A stretch of 40,722 bases of DNA from Hyphomicrobiales bacterium (GTDB taxonomy: Bacteria > Pseudomonadota > Alphaproteobacteria > Rhizobiales > NORP267). The stretch is taken from assembly GCA_030688605.1 (NCBI GenBank), contig JAUYJB010000154.1, forward strand, positions 1-40,722, in the 5' to 3' direction. Position numbers and translations under genes: made by a program. Shown piece by piece: positions 34,256-40,722 of the stretch; the first letter of the stretch is position 1; each line of letters starts with the position of its first letter. The notes beneath the pieces are model-generated. The model saw nothing but the letters and a program-made list of their open reading frames with translations. It was not told where the DNA came from and made no database searches.

Positions 34256-34972
34256 GTGACCATGCCGCAGGTTTCACCGGTCATTCTCTTCGATCTCGAC
34301 GGCACGCTGGCCGACACGGCGCCCGATCTCGCCGCAACGCTGAACGTCGTGCTCGCCGAGCTTGGCGTCGAGCCGATCGCCGTCGACGATGTCCGGCACA
34401 TGGTCGGTCATGGCGCGCGCCGGCTCATCGAGCGCCGCTTCGAGGCCGACGGGCAGCGTCTCGACGCCGCCGAGCTCGACCGGCTCACCGCCCGTTTCAT
34501 CGCCCATTACAGCGACAATATCGCGGTCGGCAGCCGCCCCTTCCCCGGCGTCGAGACCGCGCTTGGCGCCCTCAAGCGCGGCGGCAGCAGGCTTGCCGTC
34601 TGCACCAACAAGATGGAAGCGCTGGCGGTCAAACTGTTGCGGGCGCTCGATCTTGACGCCCATTTCGACGTGATCGCGGGCGGCGATACCTTTCCCGTGT
34701 GCAAGCCCGACCCGGGGCACCTGCTCTTGGCGGTGGAGCGGGCCGGCGGCGACCCGGCGTGCGCGGTCATGGTCGGCGACAGCGAGACCGACATACGCGC
34801 GGCGCGGGCGGCGGGCATCCCCTTTATCGGCGTCACCTTCGGCTATACGCCGACGCCCATCGAGACCTTCAAGCCCGACGCGCTGATCGACCATTTCGAT
34901 GCGCTGATCCCGGCGTTGCGACCGTTTCTCGGCCGGCTGGATGGCCCGCCGGAGGCGGACGGGTCAGCATGA
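34256..34972 (+). CDS. gph: Phosphoglycolate phosphatase
   Basis: A 238-residue HAD-family phosphatase. Motif I is FDLDGTLADTAPDL with the nucleophilic Asp, motif II is the Thr of VCTNK, and motif III/IV lie in the Lys of CKPDPGH and VGDSETDIRAARAAG. A helical cap domain lies between motifs I and II. Gph removes 2-phosphoglycolate formed by oxygenase activity or DNA repair. Start GTG at 34256 is used, with AAGGG before it; ATG at 34262 is the alternative. Its last 104 bases overlap antisense with the converging MFS gene. Confidence 0.9.
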   Translation: MTMPQVSPVILFDLDGTLADTAPDLAATLNVVLAELGVEPIAVDDVRHMVGHGARRLIERRFEADGQRLDAAELDRLTARFIAHYSDNIAVGSRPFPGVETALGALKRGGSRLAVCTNKMEALAVKLLRALDLDAHFDVIAGGDTFPVCKPDPGHLLLAVERAGGDPACAVMVGDSETDIRAARAAGIPFIGVTFGYTPTPIETFKPDALIDHFDALIPALRPFLGRLDGPPEADGSA

Positions 34973-36122
34973 CCGCAAGCACCGTGGCGACGCTCATGAC
35001 CACCAATCCCGCCGGACCGGCCACCGCCCAGGTGCCGGCATGGGCGACGAGGGCGGCGACGGCCGGCGGCATCAACAGCTGGCCGATGGACGAGCCTTGC
35101 AGCATCAGCCCATTGACGCTCGGCAAATGCTCGACGCGGTCGACCTGCTCTGGCGCCAGCGCGAACAGGGAACCGGGGATGAGACCGCCGAACATCGAGA
35201 AGGCGAAGGCCGCGGCGAGGCTCCAGGCGGTCGCCACATCAAGATAGACGACGCAGGCCGAAAGGCCGGTGACGGCGCAGGCGAGCACCATCAGGACGCG
35301 CGCCGGAACGCCCTGGCGCAGCGAGAAGCCGGCGGCGGCGTTACCGAGCACGTTCGAGAGAATGGTGGCCGCCACCCAGGCGGCAGCCGCCGGCTCGGAA
35401 AGCCCGTGCTGCTCGACGAGGATCAGCGGCAAGAAGCCGATCAGAAGCAGATGCTGGCCGGCAAAAAGGCCGAAAATGACCCCCAAAAGCATCGGCCGGG
35501 GGCGCATGGTGACCCTGACGATGTCGCGGATATGCGGCCGCTCGGCGGCAACCATGCGCGCCGCTGCCCGCTTCGCCGCGAGGTGGATGAACACCGCCAG
35601 GACCGCGATGACCGCGGCGGTGACGAGCCAAAGGCCACGCCAGCCGATGGCGCCTAGGAGCGGCGCGCTCAACAGCAGCATGCCGCCGGCGCCGAGCGGC
35701 ATGTATGCCCCCCACAGGCCCATCGCCAGGTTGCGGTCGCGCCGGGTGGTGACCGCCGTCAGCAACAGCGGGATCGAGATCACGGTGACCACGAAGGCCA
35801 GCCCCTCGAAGATCCGGGTCGCAAGAAGCTGCGCCGCTCCGTCGGCAAAGGCGCCGGCGGCCGAGGCGACCACCGCCAGCGCCATGCCGAAAAGCGAAAG
35901 CCGCGCCGGGCCGATGCGCGCGGCAAGGGCGCCCAACACCGCACCGCCCGTGGCCGCGATCAGGCTGAAGATCGAGACCACCCAACCGGCGCCGACGAGG
36001 CTGAGCGAAAGCTCTTCCTTGATCAAAGGGATCGCGCCAGGAACCTTGCCGATCAAAAGAGCGACGGCGACGCCTGCCATGAACAGAATGACGACGTGGC
36101 GCCAGGAGGTGGTTTCGGCCAT
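34869..36122 (-). CDS. Major facilitator superfamily transporter, CynX/NimT-like
   Basis: A 417-residue, twelve-helix MFS protein. Visible features are IPLIKEELSLSLVGAGWVVS after helix 1 (quoted as the loop and start of helix 2), the short motif ARIGPARLSLFG and a second-half loop SLRQGVPARV. The compact layout recalls the cyanate/nitroimidazole (CynX/NimT) group, an uncertain assignment. About 30 residues of low-complexity tail (RPPPAGHPAGRE...) overlap the end of gph antisense. Its start is 120 bases from the tRNA-Val gene. Confidence 0.82.
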   Translation of the reverse strand: MAETTSWRHVVILFMAGVAVALLIGKVPGAIPLIKEELSLSLVGAGWVVSIFSLIAATGGAVLGALAARIGPARLSLFGMALAVVASAAGAFADGAAQLLATRIFEGLAFVVTVISIPLLLTAVTTRRDRNLAMGLWGAYMPLGAGGMLLLSAPLLGAIGWRGLWLVTAAVIAVLAVFIHLAAKRAAARMVAAERPHIRDIVRVTMRPRPMLLGVIFGLFAGQHLLLIGFLPLILVEQHGLSEPAAAAWVAATILSNVLGNAAAGFSLRQGVPARVLMVLACAVTGLSACVVYLDVATAWSLAAAFAFSMFGGLIPGSLFALAPEQVDRVEHLPSVNGLMLQGSSIGQLLMPPAVAALVAHAGTWAVAGPAGLVVMSVATVLAVMLTRPPPAGHPAGRETVATPGSAHRNGRSARRA

Positions 36123-36241
36123 GGGCGGTCTATGCCCGACCGGTTCGCGCGGCGCAAGGGCGACACGATGGCGCTGCGCAGCCTATCCGCCGCGTGCTTG
36201 ACTTGAGTTCAGGGGCGACCTTATATCGGCCGGAAGCGCGC

Positions 36242-36317
36242 GGGCGGTTAGCTCAGCTGGTAGAGCACTGTGTTCACATCGCAGGGGTCACTGGTTCAAG
36301 TCCAGTACCGCCCACCA
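36242..36317 (+). tRNA. tRNA-Val (anticodon CAC)
   Basis: A complete 76-base cloverleaf with encoded CCA. The acceptor stem GGGCGGT pairs fully with ACCGCCC, and the D-arm reads GCTCAGCTGGTAGAGC. The anticodon stem CTGTG/CGCAG holds the loop TTCACAT with anticodon CAC. The T-arm is CTGGTTCAAGTCCAG and discriminator A precedes CCA (36315-36317). The 3' half is duplicated at 40244-40284. Confidence 0.95.
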
Positions 36318-36428
36318 TGCTAAGCCTTTGAAGTGTCATTAGTTAGACGGCCGGATCTTCGTCCCCAAAATCGATCGGTATCTCTGGCAGTCGCCCTGGT
36401 GTCGCGGCTAGGGTGTTGCCTGCCTCTC

Positions 36429-38393
36429 TCAGCGAGACAGACGAGCGAAGACTCTTTTTGCCACCGAGATCGCCCTGATGTGATCGACCCCGGAGCGATG
36501 GGAGCCGGAATAGACGTGCCGGATCATTGCCGCGCGCGAGGCGATGGTCTGTTCAATCTCGATTGCGAACCCATCATCCAGCTTTCGCGCAATCTTGCCG
36601 TCCAGAACCTGCGATCCCAGCAGTATGGAGACTCTGGTTCCCGGCGGGCCAGGCGCCTCGCCCAGAAGGCGACCGCCGCTGACCGAGATATCGACCATCG
36701 TATAGGTCTTGACCTCGCCATTTAAATGGAGGGCGACCGTCTCCTCGGTTTTCAGCCGCTCGTCCTTGCGCACGCGCGGCCGTTCAACGCACACCGCAAT
36801 CGCCAAGAGCAAGATCATGATATTGTACCAGCTCCAATAGAGCGCGATTACGCTCGAATCCTGAAGCGCCCGGTCCGTATCCAAGGAGAATGCGGTTATC
36901 ACGCCGAGGATTGTCAGGACGAGTAGCACGATAAACGGAACCATCATCCGCCACTGAACGATCAGCTTGTTCCGGTCACCGCCCTTCGCGGTGACTTTGA
37001 ACTTATGGCCATACGGCTTCAGCAGGCCAATGGCGATCGCTCGCAAGATTTCCCGGGCGCCAAGCAGTTGCGAAAGATCGGTCATCACCGGGAGTATTCG
37101 CCGCTCGGACAGCCAGACAATGGTTCCGATATGGACAAAGTAATAGGGCAGAAAATGCGAAATGCCGTCGACCAAGTCCACGTCGAGCGCGTGGATGTCG
37201 AGCAACAGATATATGACCGGAACGATGAACGCGGTGACACGGAACAGATAGGTGGCACTCCAAAAAAGGAAGCTTTCAAACAGGCCTATGCGGTCGACGA
37301 TCCTCAGGCCGTTCCCCGGTGCAAGGGGACCGTCCTTGCTGCGAAAGATCTGCATGAAGCCGAGGCACCAGCGGCTGCGCTGGGTGACGTATTCCTTCAG
37401 GCCTTCCGGCGCCAGGCCGAGCGACAATCGCTCGTTCAGATAGACCGTCCGATATCCGACCTGCAGCAAACGCAGGGTGAGAAGATAGTCCTCGGTGACC
37501 GAATCCGTCGGAATGCCGCCGCATTTATCAAGCGCGGCCATACGGATCACCGACGAGGTTCCGCAGCAGAACGCCGTGCCCCAGGCATCCTTTGCCGGCA
37601 TCACGATGTCGAAGAAATAGCGCTGTTCGTCCGGCCAGGTATCGGCCGCCAGAAGATTGGCCTGAATCGGGTCGGGATTGTAAAAGTGTTGTGGGGTCTG
37701 AACGACGCCGACATCCTCCTCCTTGAACAGGGTCATTGCCCGCCACAAGAAGGCCTTGCTCGGCACGAAGTCGGCATCCAGGATCGCCACGAAATCCGGC
37801 CGCTCGGGCAAACCAGCCACGTGGCTCAACGCATGATTGATATTGCCGGCCTTGGCGTGGGCATTGTCCGGGCGGGTGAGATATTCACAGCCATGGTCGC
37901 GGGCGAGATCCCTTAGCCAAGCGCGCCTGCCGTCGTCGAGGACCCAGACCCGGTAGTTCGTGTAATCCATCGCCATTGCTCCGACGATGGTGCGTTCAAG
38001 GATCTCCGCCTCTTCGTTATAGGTGCAGATGAACACGTCGACCTTCGGCAGCTCGGGACGCTCCAAGAGCCAGTCGGTATTGGATTCCACCTCCGCGGAT
38101 CGGCTCTTCGTCCGCATGAGCGTGACCAGGCTCAGGATCGATCCGAAAACGGCGGCAAACTCGATGGCAAAGAAGAGGCAGCCTGCGACAAAGTCCGTTG
38201 TTTGATCCGCCGACGGAATCGTGACCAGCAAGCGCCAGACCAGGTAGCGAACGGTGAGCGCCAGGCTGGCTGCCAGGGGAACAATTCGCCACCGACTGTC
38301 GCGCTTCAGCCACGGCAAAATGGCCATCAGCATCCCGGCGGCGACGAAACCGGGCCAAGCGCCCTCCAGGAGTGTTGAGAGTAACGGGTTCAC
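36429..38393 (-). CDS. GT2 beta-glucan synthase with C-terminal c-di-GMP-binding domain (BgsA/CrdS/BcsA-like)
   Basis: A 654-residue inner-membrane processive glycosyltransferase. After three N-terminal helices the GT2 domain (about 115-350) has DDG (153-155), DAD (206-208), FCCGTS (275-280), TED (300-302) and QRSRW (338-342), the D, DxD, D, QxxRW set of cellulose and curdlan synthases. More helices follow, then a PilZ-like domain with RKDER (542-546) and DISVSGG (568-574), both halves of the c-di-GMP site. Length and the partner gene fit BgsA of Sinorhizobium, which makes a mixed-linkage beta-glucan under c-di-GMP control; CrdS (curdlan) has a similar length. GTG at 38393 is the start. The exact product is inferred. 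Confidence 0.88.
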   Translation of the reverse strand: MNPLLSTLLEGAWPGFVAAGMLMAILPWLKRDSRWRIVPLAASLALTVRYLVWRLLVTIPSADQTTDFVAGCLFFAIEFAAVFGSILSLVTLMRTKSRSAEVESNTDWLLERPELPKVDVFICTYNEEAEILERTIVGAMAMDYTNYRVWVLDDGRRAWLRDLARDHGCEYLTRPDNAHAKAGNINHALSHVAGLPERPDFVAILDADFVPSKAFLWRAMTLFKEEDVGVVQTPQHFYNPDPIQANLLAADTWPDEQRYFFDIVMPAKDAWGTAFCCGTSSVIRMAALDKCGGIPTDSVTEDYLLTLRLLQVGYRTVYLNERLSLGLAPEGLKEYVTQRSRWCLGFMQIFRSKDGPLAPGNGLRIVDRIGLFESFLFWSATYLFRVTAFIVPVIYLLLDIHALDVDLVDGISHFLPYYFVHIGTIVWLSERRILPVMTDLSQLLGAREILRAIAIGLLKPYGHKFKVTAKGGDRNKLIVQWRMMVPFIVLLVLTILGVITAFSLDTDRALQDSSVIALYWSWYNIMILLLAIAVCVERPRVRKDERLKTEETVALHLNGEVKTYTMVDISVSGGRLLGEAPGPPGTRVSILLGSQVLDGKIARKLDDGFAIEIEQTIASRAAMIRHVYSGSHRSGVDHIRAISVAKRVFARLSR

Positions 38394-38442
38394 CGCAATC
38401 AGCCCGTCCTAGACGTCGGGTGCATGGGTCCAGCGTAACGTT

Positions 38443-39930
38443 TTATCCGGCGCCGTCGGGAGCCGTGAAAATGACCCGGCCGGTGCGCCCGACCGGGCAA
38501 CGTCCGGCTGAGGCCATATCCGAAACCGAGACCATGACCCGATAAGACGCCTTGATGAGCGCCGAAGGCAGGATGGCAAGATTAGCCGGCGCAGAAGCGA
38601 CACCGGTAAGCTGCACGACCTCGCCCGTCCACGGCGGACCACCCTCGCGAAAGCGAAATTCGGCGGTCGTACCGAGGCTGAGCTGGTTGTAAACGGATTC
38701 GCTGACCGCGGCCGTGACGACGAGGTCGGAGCAATCCAGGAGCCGCAAGAGATCCTGACCGCGCGTGACCTGCTCGCCGGGCGAGGTCAGGATTTCCCAA
38801 ACCCGGCCATCGACCGGCGCGCCGATATTGACACTGCTCAACGCCGCATACCGCGTCTCTTCCTCGCGCAGCGCATTGCCCAGGCGGATTTGACGTTGAT
38901 CCAGTCGACCGAGCTCCGCCTTGACTGCGATGATTCTTTCATCCAGTTCATCCAGCCGCTGCAACGAGCGCGGCTGATCGTTGTAGCTGTCGCCGATGAA
39001 CGTTCCGCCGCGCAGCGCGTCCAGCTCGACCGAGAGCGCATCGCGGCGGGCGGTAATTGCTTTGGCGGTTTCGCTCGCGACATGAGCGTCCTTGGCTGCC
39101 TCATCGCGATCCGATTGGGAAGCGGCTCCTTTGGCTTGCAGAGCCGCCAAGCGGCGCAGGTCCGCTGCTGCCTCGTCGCGTTGAGCCGATGCCGCCGACA
39201 GTTCCGAGGTTTGGGCACTGAATAGAGCCTGGAGGCGTCGGATCCGGCCTTGCCGGAATTGAGCGACCTGATTTTCCAGATCACCACGGAGTGCTTCCAA
39301 TTCGGCGAGTTGATTCAACAGCGGTTCCTGCTCATCCTGCTGTCTTGCAAGTTCGCGCTTGAGATCATCCAACCGGCTGCGGTCCGCCCTCGGATTGACG
39401 ATCCTGAACAGGCCGTCACCCTCGCCCGCCCGGGCTCCCACCCGCATCGTTTCGGTCGTGGCCTCAACGACACCTTCGATCGGCGCCCGCAGCGTAATCA
39501 GGCGCGCGTTGACCACGGCCTCGACGCTGGAGACCTGAAAGTAGCGGAGTGCGGGAAGCCAGCCCACCGCAATGACGAGCGCCAGGCCGATCAGGCTCTT
39601 GACCACCTTGCCCGTCCAAGACGCTTTTCCTTTTTCCGGGGCGGGCACTTCGCGCTGCTGCATTTCCGGTTCGCAGGGGCTTTCATCATCCTCGCCGGGC
39701 CGGAATTTCTTCTCAATGAAGGCACGCAGAGCCGCCACGGGGTTATCTGCAGGCGGCAACGCGACAGTGTCGCCGGTGATCGTGTTACGCTCGGTCGCCG
39801 CGTCGCCGGACAGAGTTCTGTCCGGGGTCGGATTCGTCGATTTCGGCTTGCGGTCCTCTGCGGCGCTCACCCCGTTTGGAGGATCGCTTTCCTGCCCGGA
39901 AATTCTTTTCGAGGCTGTGTTCGACGCCAT
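38443..39930 (-). CDS. HlyD-like membrane fusion protein of the beta-glucan operon (BgsB-like)
   Basis: A 495-residue protein. About 110 polar residues precede a single membrane helix (VVKSLIGLALVIAVGWLPAL). The periplasmic part has a lipoyl-type half motif (ITLRAPIEGVVEATTE), a long alpha-helical coiled-coil region (about residues 180-370) and a second half motif (NIGAPVDGRVWEI), then a beta-barrel-like C-terminus. It precedes the synthase by 49 bases on the same strand, as bgsB precedes bgsA. I chose the ATG at 39930, with AAGG five bases upstream, over 39945 and 39999. Its likely job is to link the synthase to export across the periplasm. Confidence 0.82.
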   Translation of the reverse strand: MASNTASKRISGQESDPPNGVSAAEDRKPKSTNPTPDRTLSGDAATERNTITGDTVALPPADNPVAALRAFIEKKFRPGEDDESPCEPEMQQREVPAPEKGKASWTGKVVKSLIGLALVIAVGWLPALRYFQVSSVEAVVNARLITLRAPIEGVVEATTETMRVGARAGEGDGLFRIVNPRADRSRLDDLKRELARQQDEQEPLLNQLAELEALRGDLENQVAQFRQGRIRRLQALFSAQTSELSAASAQRDEAAADLRRLAALQAKGAASQSDRDEAAKDAHVASETAKAITARRDALSVELDALRGGTFIGDSYNDQPRSLQRLDELDERIIAVKAELGRLDQRQIRLGNALREEETRYAALSSVNIGAPVDGRVWEILTSPGEQVTRGQDLLRLLDCSDLVVTAAVSESVYNQLSLGTTAEFRFREGGPPWTGEVVQLTGVASAPANLAILPSALIKASYRVMVSVSDMASAGRCPVGRTGRVIFTAPDGAG

Positions 39931-40243
39931 AATAACCTTATCCATACAAGACACGCTTTTGAGCCGAATGACCTGACTCCCGAGCGTATGCCATTGCACC
40001 GACCAAATCTGGTCGGTCTAAGCAGTTAATATAATTGAAGAATATTTAGAATTCTTAAAATTGGAGGCATTGATGTCCGGCGGATGGACATTAATCGGCG
40101 CCGCGCGGTACTTTGCGGGGGTGTCGATAAAATACTCAGATTTATAGTAAAAAGATTATGTATTATTGCCCGCGAGCGAATGGCGGGCGCTGCGGCATTC
40201 GTCTTGCGGCTGCGGGATAAGCAAGCAGGAGCATTTGGCTGCT
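39931..40243. other. AT-rich upstream region of the glucan operon
   Basis: The first 90 bases precede the membrane fusion gene; about 40021-40170 contains stretches such as TTAATATAATTGAAGAATAT and TTTATAGTAAAAAGATTATG, unlike anything else in the window. It probably holds the operon promoter(s). A forward open frame running from 40084 through the tRNA fragment and the palindromic element has no protein-like content. Confidence 0.5.
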
Positions 40244-40284
40244 CATCGCAAGGGTCACTGGTTCAAGTCCAGCATCATCCACCA
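40244..40284 (+). pseudogene. tRNA 3'-half remnant (putative att site)
   Basis: It begins in the 3' strand of the anticodon stem (CATCGCA) and continues through the variable loop and the complete T-arm CTGGTTCAAGTCCAG to a 3' CCA. It matches 36277-36317 at 36 of 41 positions, with four of the five differences in the acceptor strand. No 5' half precedes it. It could be the distal attachment site of an element in tRNA-Val or the end of a lost, different tRNA. Confidence 0.6.
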
Positions 40285-40334
40285 TTCAATATCAAGAGCT
40301 TAGTTGAATTTTCCGAGATGGGGTCTCGGCCCCG

Positions 40335-40451
40335 TCACGCCGCGCGCGGCGCGAACAGGATGATGGCCATGCCGGCCCGCGTAGCCCGCCTGCACCAGCG
40401 TCAGCAGAGAGGCGAAGAACGCCGGCGACGCCAAGCCGGGGATCAGCCACA
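40335..40451 (-). pseudogene. Possible remnant of a membrane-protein C-terminus
   Basis: On the minus strand the frame reads LLWLIPGLASPAFFASLLTL as far as QAGYAGR. After a one-base shift it continues MAIILFAPRAA and stops at 40335-40337. This looks like the hydrophobic end of a membrane protein broken by a frameshift and cut at its 5' side by the palindromic element at 40452. The family is not recognised and chance hydrophobicity cannot be excluded. Confidence 0.2.
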
Positions 40452-40616
40452 AGAGCGGTTCATGGTTGTAGGAAACCATTTGACCGGGATGATTTTGCGC
40501 CGTGGCGGTGTTGCGGCGCTCGCCCGATATCCCGTATCGCGCGTCGCGGCCCACGCCTGCCCGGATGAACCGATTTGGCCCATCGAATCGATCCCCTATA
40601 ACCATGAACCGCTCTA
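40452..40616. repeat. Palindromic element, copy C: asymmetric form, inverted relative to copy A
   Basis: The outer ends AGAGCGGTTCATGGTT and AACCATGAACCGCTCT are inverted repeats that go on for about 21 bases with one mismatch. The right two thirds (about 40520-40616) are almost identical to the reverse complement of the left arm plus loop of copy A. The left inner part (about 40475-40510) is unrelated. So the arms are not complementary beyond the tips. Confidence 0.85.
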
Positions 40617-40617
40617 A

Positions 40618-40722
40618 GGCCTGTTGAGATTCGGGATTCCATCTCGATCTTGTTTGTGATTCAAGCTTGGGATGGAACGATTCGTGCTGACGGACGCCCA
40701 ATGGGCGAAAATGGAGCCGCAT
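40618..40722 (+). mobile_element. IS5-type insertion sequence, left end (truncated by window)
   Basis: The sequence from about 40618 (GGCCTGTTGAGATTCGGGAT) has the look of an IS terminal inverted repeat and is followed 50 bases later by a transposase start. It abuts the outer end of the palindromic element (GCTCTA), so that element may have been the insertion target. The right end and any target duplication are outside the window. Confidence 0.6.
40672..40722 (+). CDS. IS5 family transposase, N-terminus (3' end outside window)
   Basis: Seventeen codons are present, reading MERFVLTDAQWAKMEPH. This matches the characteristic opening of IS5-group (IS427-like) DDE transposases, where the block LTDAQWAK-hydrophobic-P is strongly kept. 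The catalytic DDE residues lie beyond the window, so integrity cannot be judged. Confidence 0.7.
   Translation, partial: MERFVLTDAQWAKMEPH

Larger units (their letters stand above)
36318..40284. mobile_element. Candidate small genomic island flanked by tRNA-Val and a tRNA 3'-half copy
   Basis: The 3' half of tRNA-Val (36277-36317) is repeated in the same orientation at 40244-40284 with 36 of 41 bases equal, including an unbroken 21-base block. Between them lies a single two-gene operon and, at about 40021-40170, DNA much richer in A and T than the rest of the window. Such tRNA-end duplications mark the sites of integrative elements. No integrase gene is inside, so this would be a decayed or trimmed island; an unrelated tRNA remnant is the alternative. 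Confidence 0.4.

Noticed and set aside
40084..40617. 177-codon plus frame through the tRNA remnant and palindromic element
   Set aside because: It reads through non-coding repeats; the last third is simply the translation of the repeat arm, also seen in frames at 10041 and 16501.
1..40722. CRISPR array or rRNA operon
   Set aside because: No regularly spaced direct repeats and no rRNA sequence were seen; one complete tRNA gene only.

Overview
The window is very GC-rich, gene-dense and bacterial. The run lgt, NDUFAF7/MidA-type methyltransferase, pgeF, prs, rplY, pth, ychF, the DUF2865 protein, a class II DAHP synthase, the rpiA/gor/gph genes and several families of short palindromic repeats all point to an alphaproteobacterium of the Hyphomicrobiales (Rhizobiales). 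That placement is inferred from gene content and order, not from a search.

Layout. Positions 1-3463 (plus) hold the end of lgt, a methyltransferase overlapping it by 4 bases, pgeF and prs. Positions 3496-6304 (minus) hold a five-gene cassette of secreted or membrane proteins that looks like a periplasmic copper or redox module: Cys-rich peptide, Met-rich peptide, Asp-box beta-propeller, c-type cytochrome, SCO copper chaperone. It interrupts the housekeeping run, which resumes at 6470 with rplY, pth, ychF and a tandem MaoC pair. Positions 9938-10700 carry no gene but several palindromic repeats, including an element with perfect 58-bp arms. Then come an alpha/beta hydrolase whose nucleophile position is glycine, DoxX, maiA, a DUF2865 protein, nadE, a DODA-type dioxygenase and a class II DAHP synthase. 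A 392-bp structured element with inverted ends lies upstream of a VIT/CCC1 transporter, followed by corA, a MacAB-like export operon (adaptor, ATPase, permease), a YbdK-type carboxylate-amine ligase and a first MFS transporter. A minus-strand operon gabD-rpiA-gor-MFS follows, then a cytosolic chemoreceptor with a PilZ domain, gph, and an MFS gene overlapping gph antisense by 104 bp.

The right end looks acquired. A complete tRNA-Val(CAC) at 36242-36317 is followed by a two-gene operon: an HlyD-like membrane fusion protein and a GT2 beta-glucan synthase with a C-terminal c-di-GMP-binding module. This resembles the bgsBA mixed-linkage beta-glucan system of Sinorhizobium and, more distantly, curdlan and cellulose synthases. 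About 4 kb downstream of the tRNA lies a second copy of the tRNA 3' half (40244-40284), in an AT-richer stretch, as expected of an integration scar. A third copy of the palindromic element and the start of an IS5-type insertion sequence close the window.

The most unusual items are the TIR/palindrome family with three structurally different copies, the copper-like cassette inside a housekeeping run, the tRNA-flanked c-di-GMP glucan operon, the chemoreceptor-PilZ fusion and the hydrolase lacking its serine.
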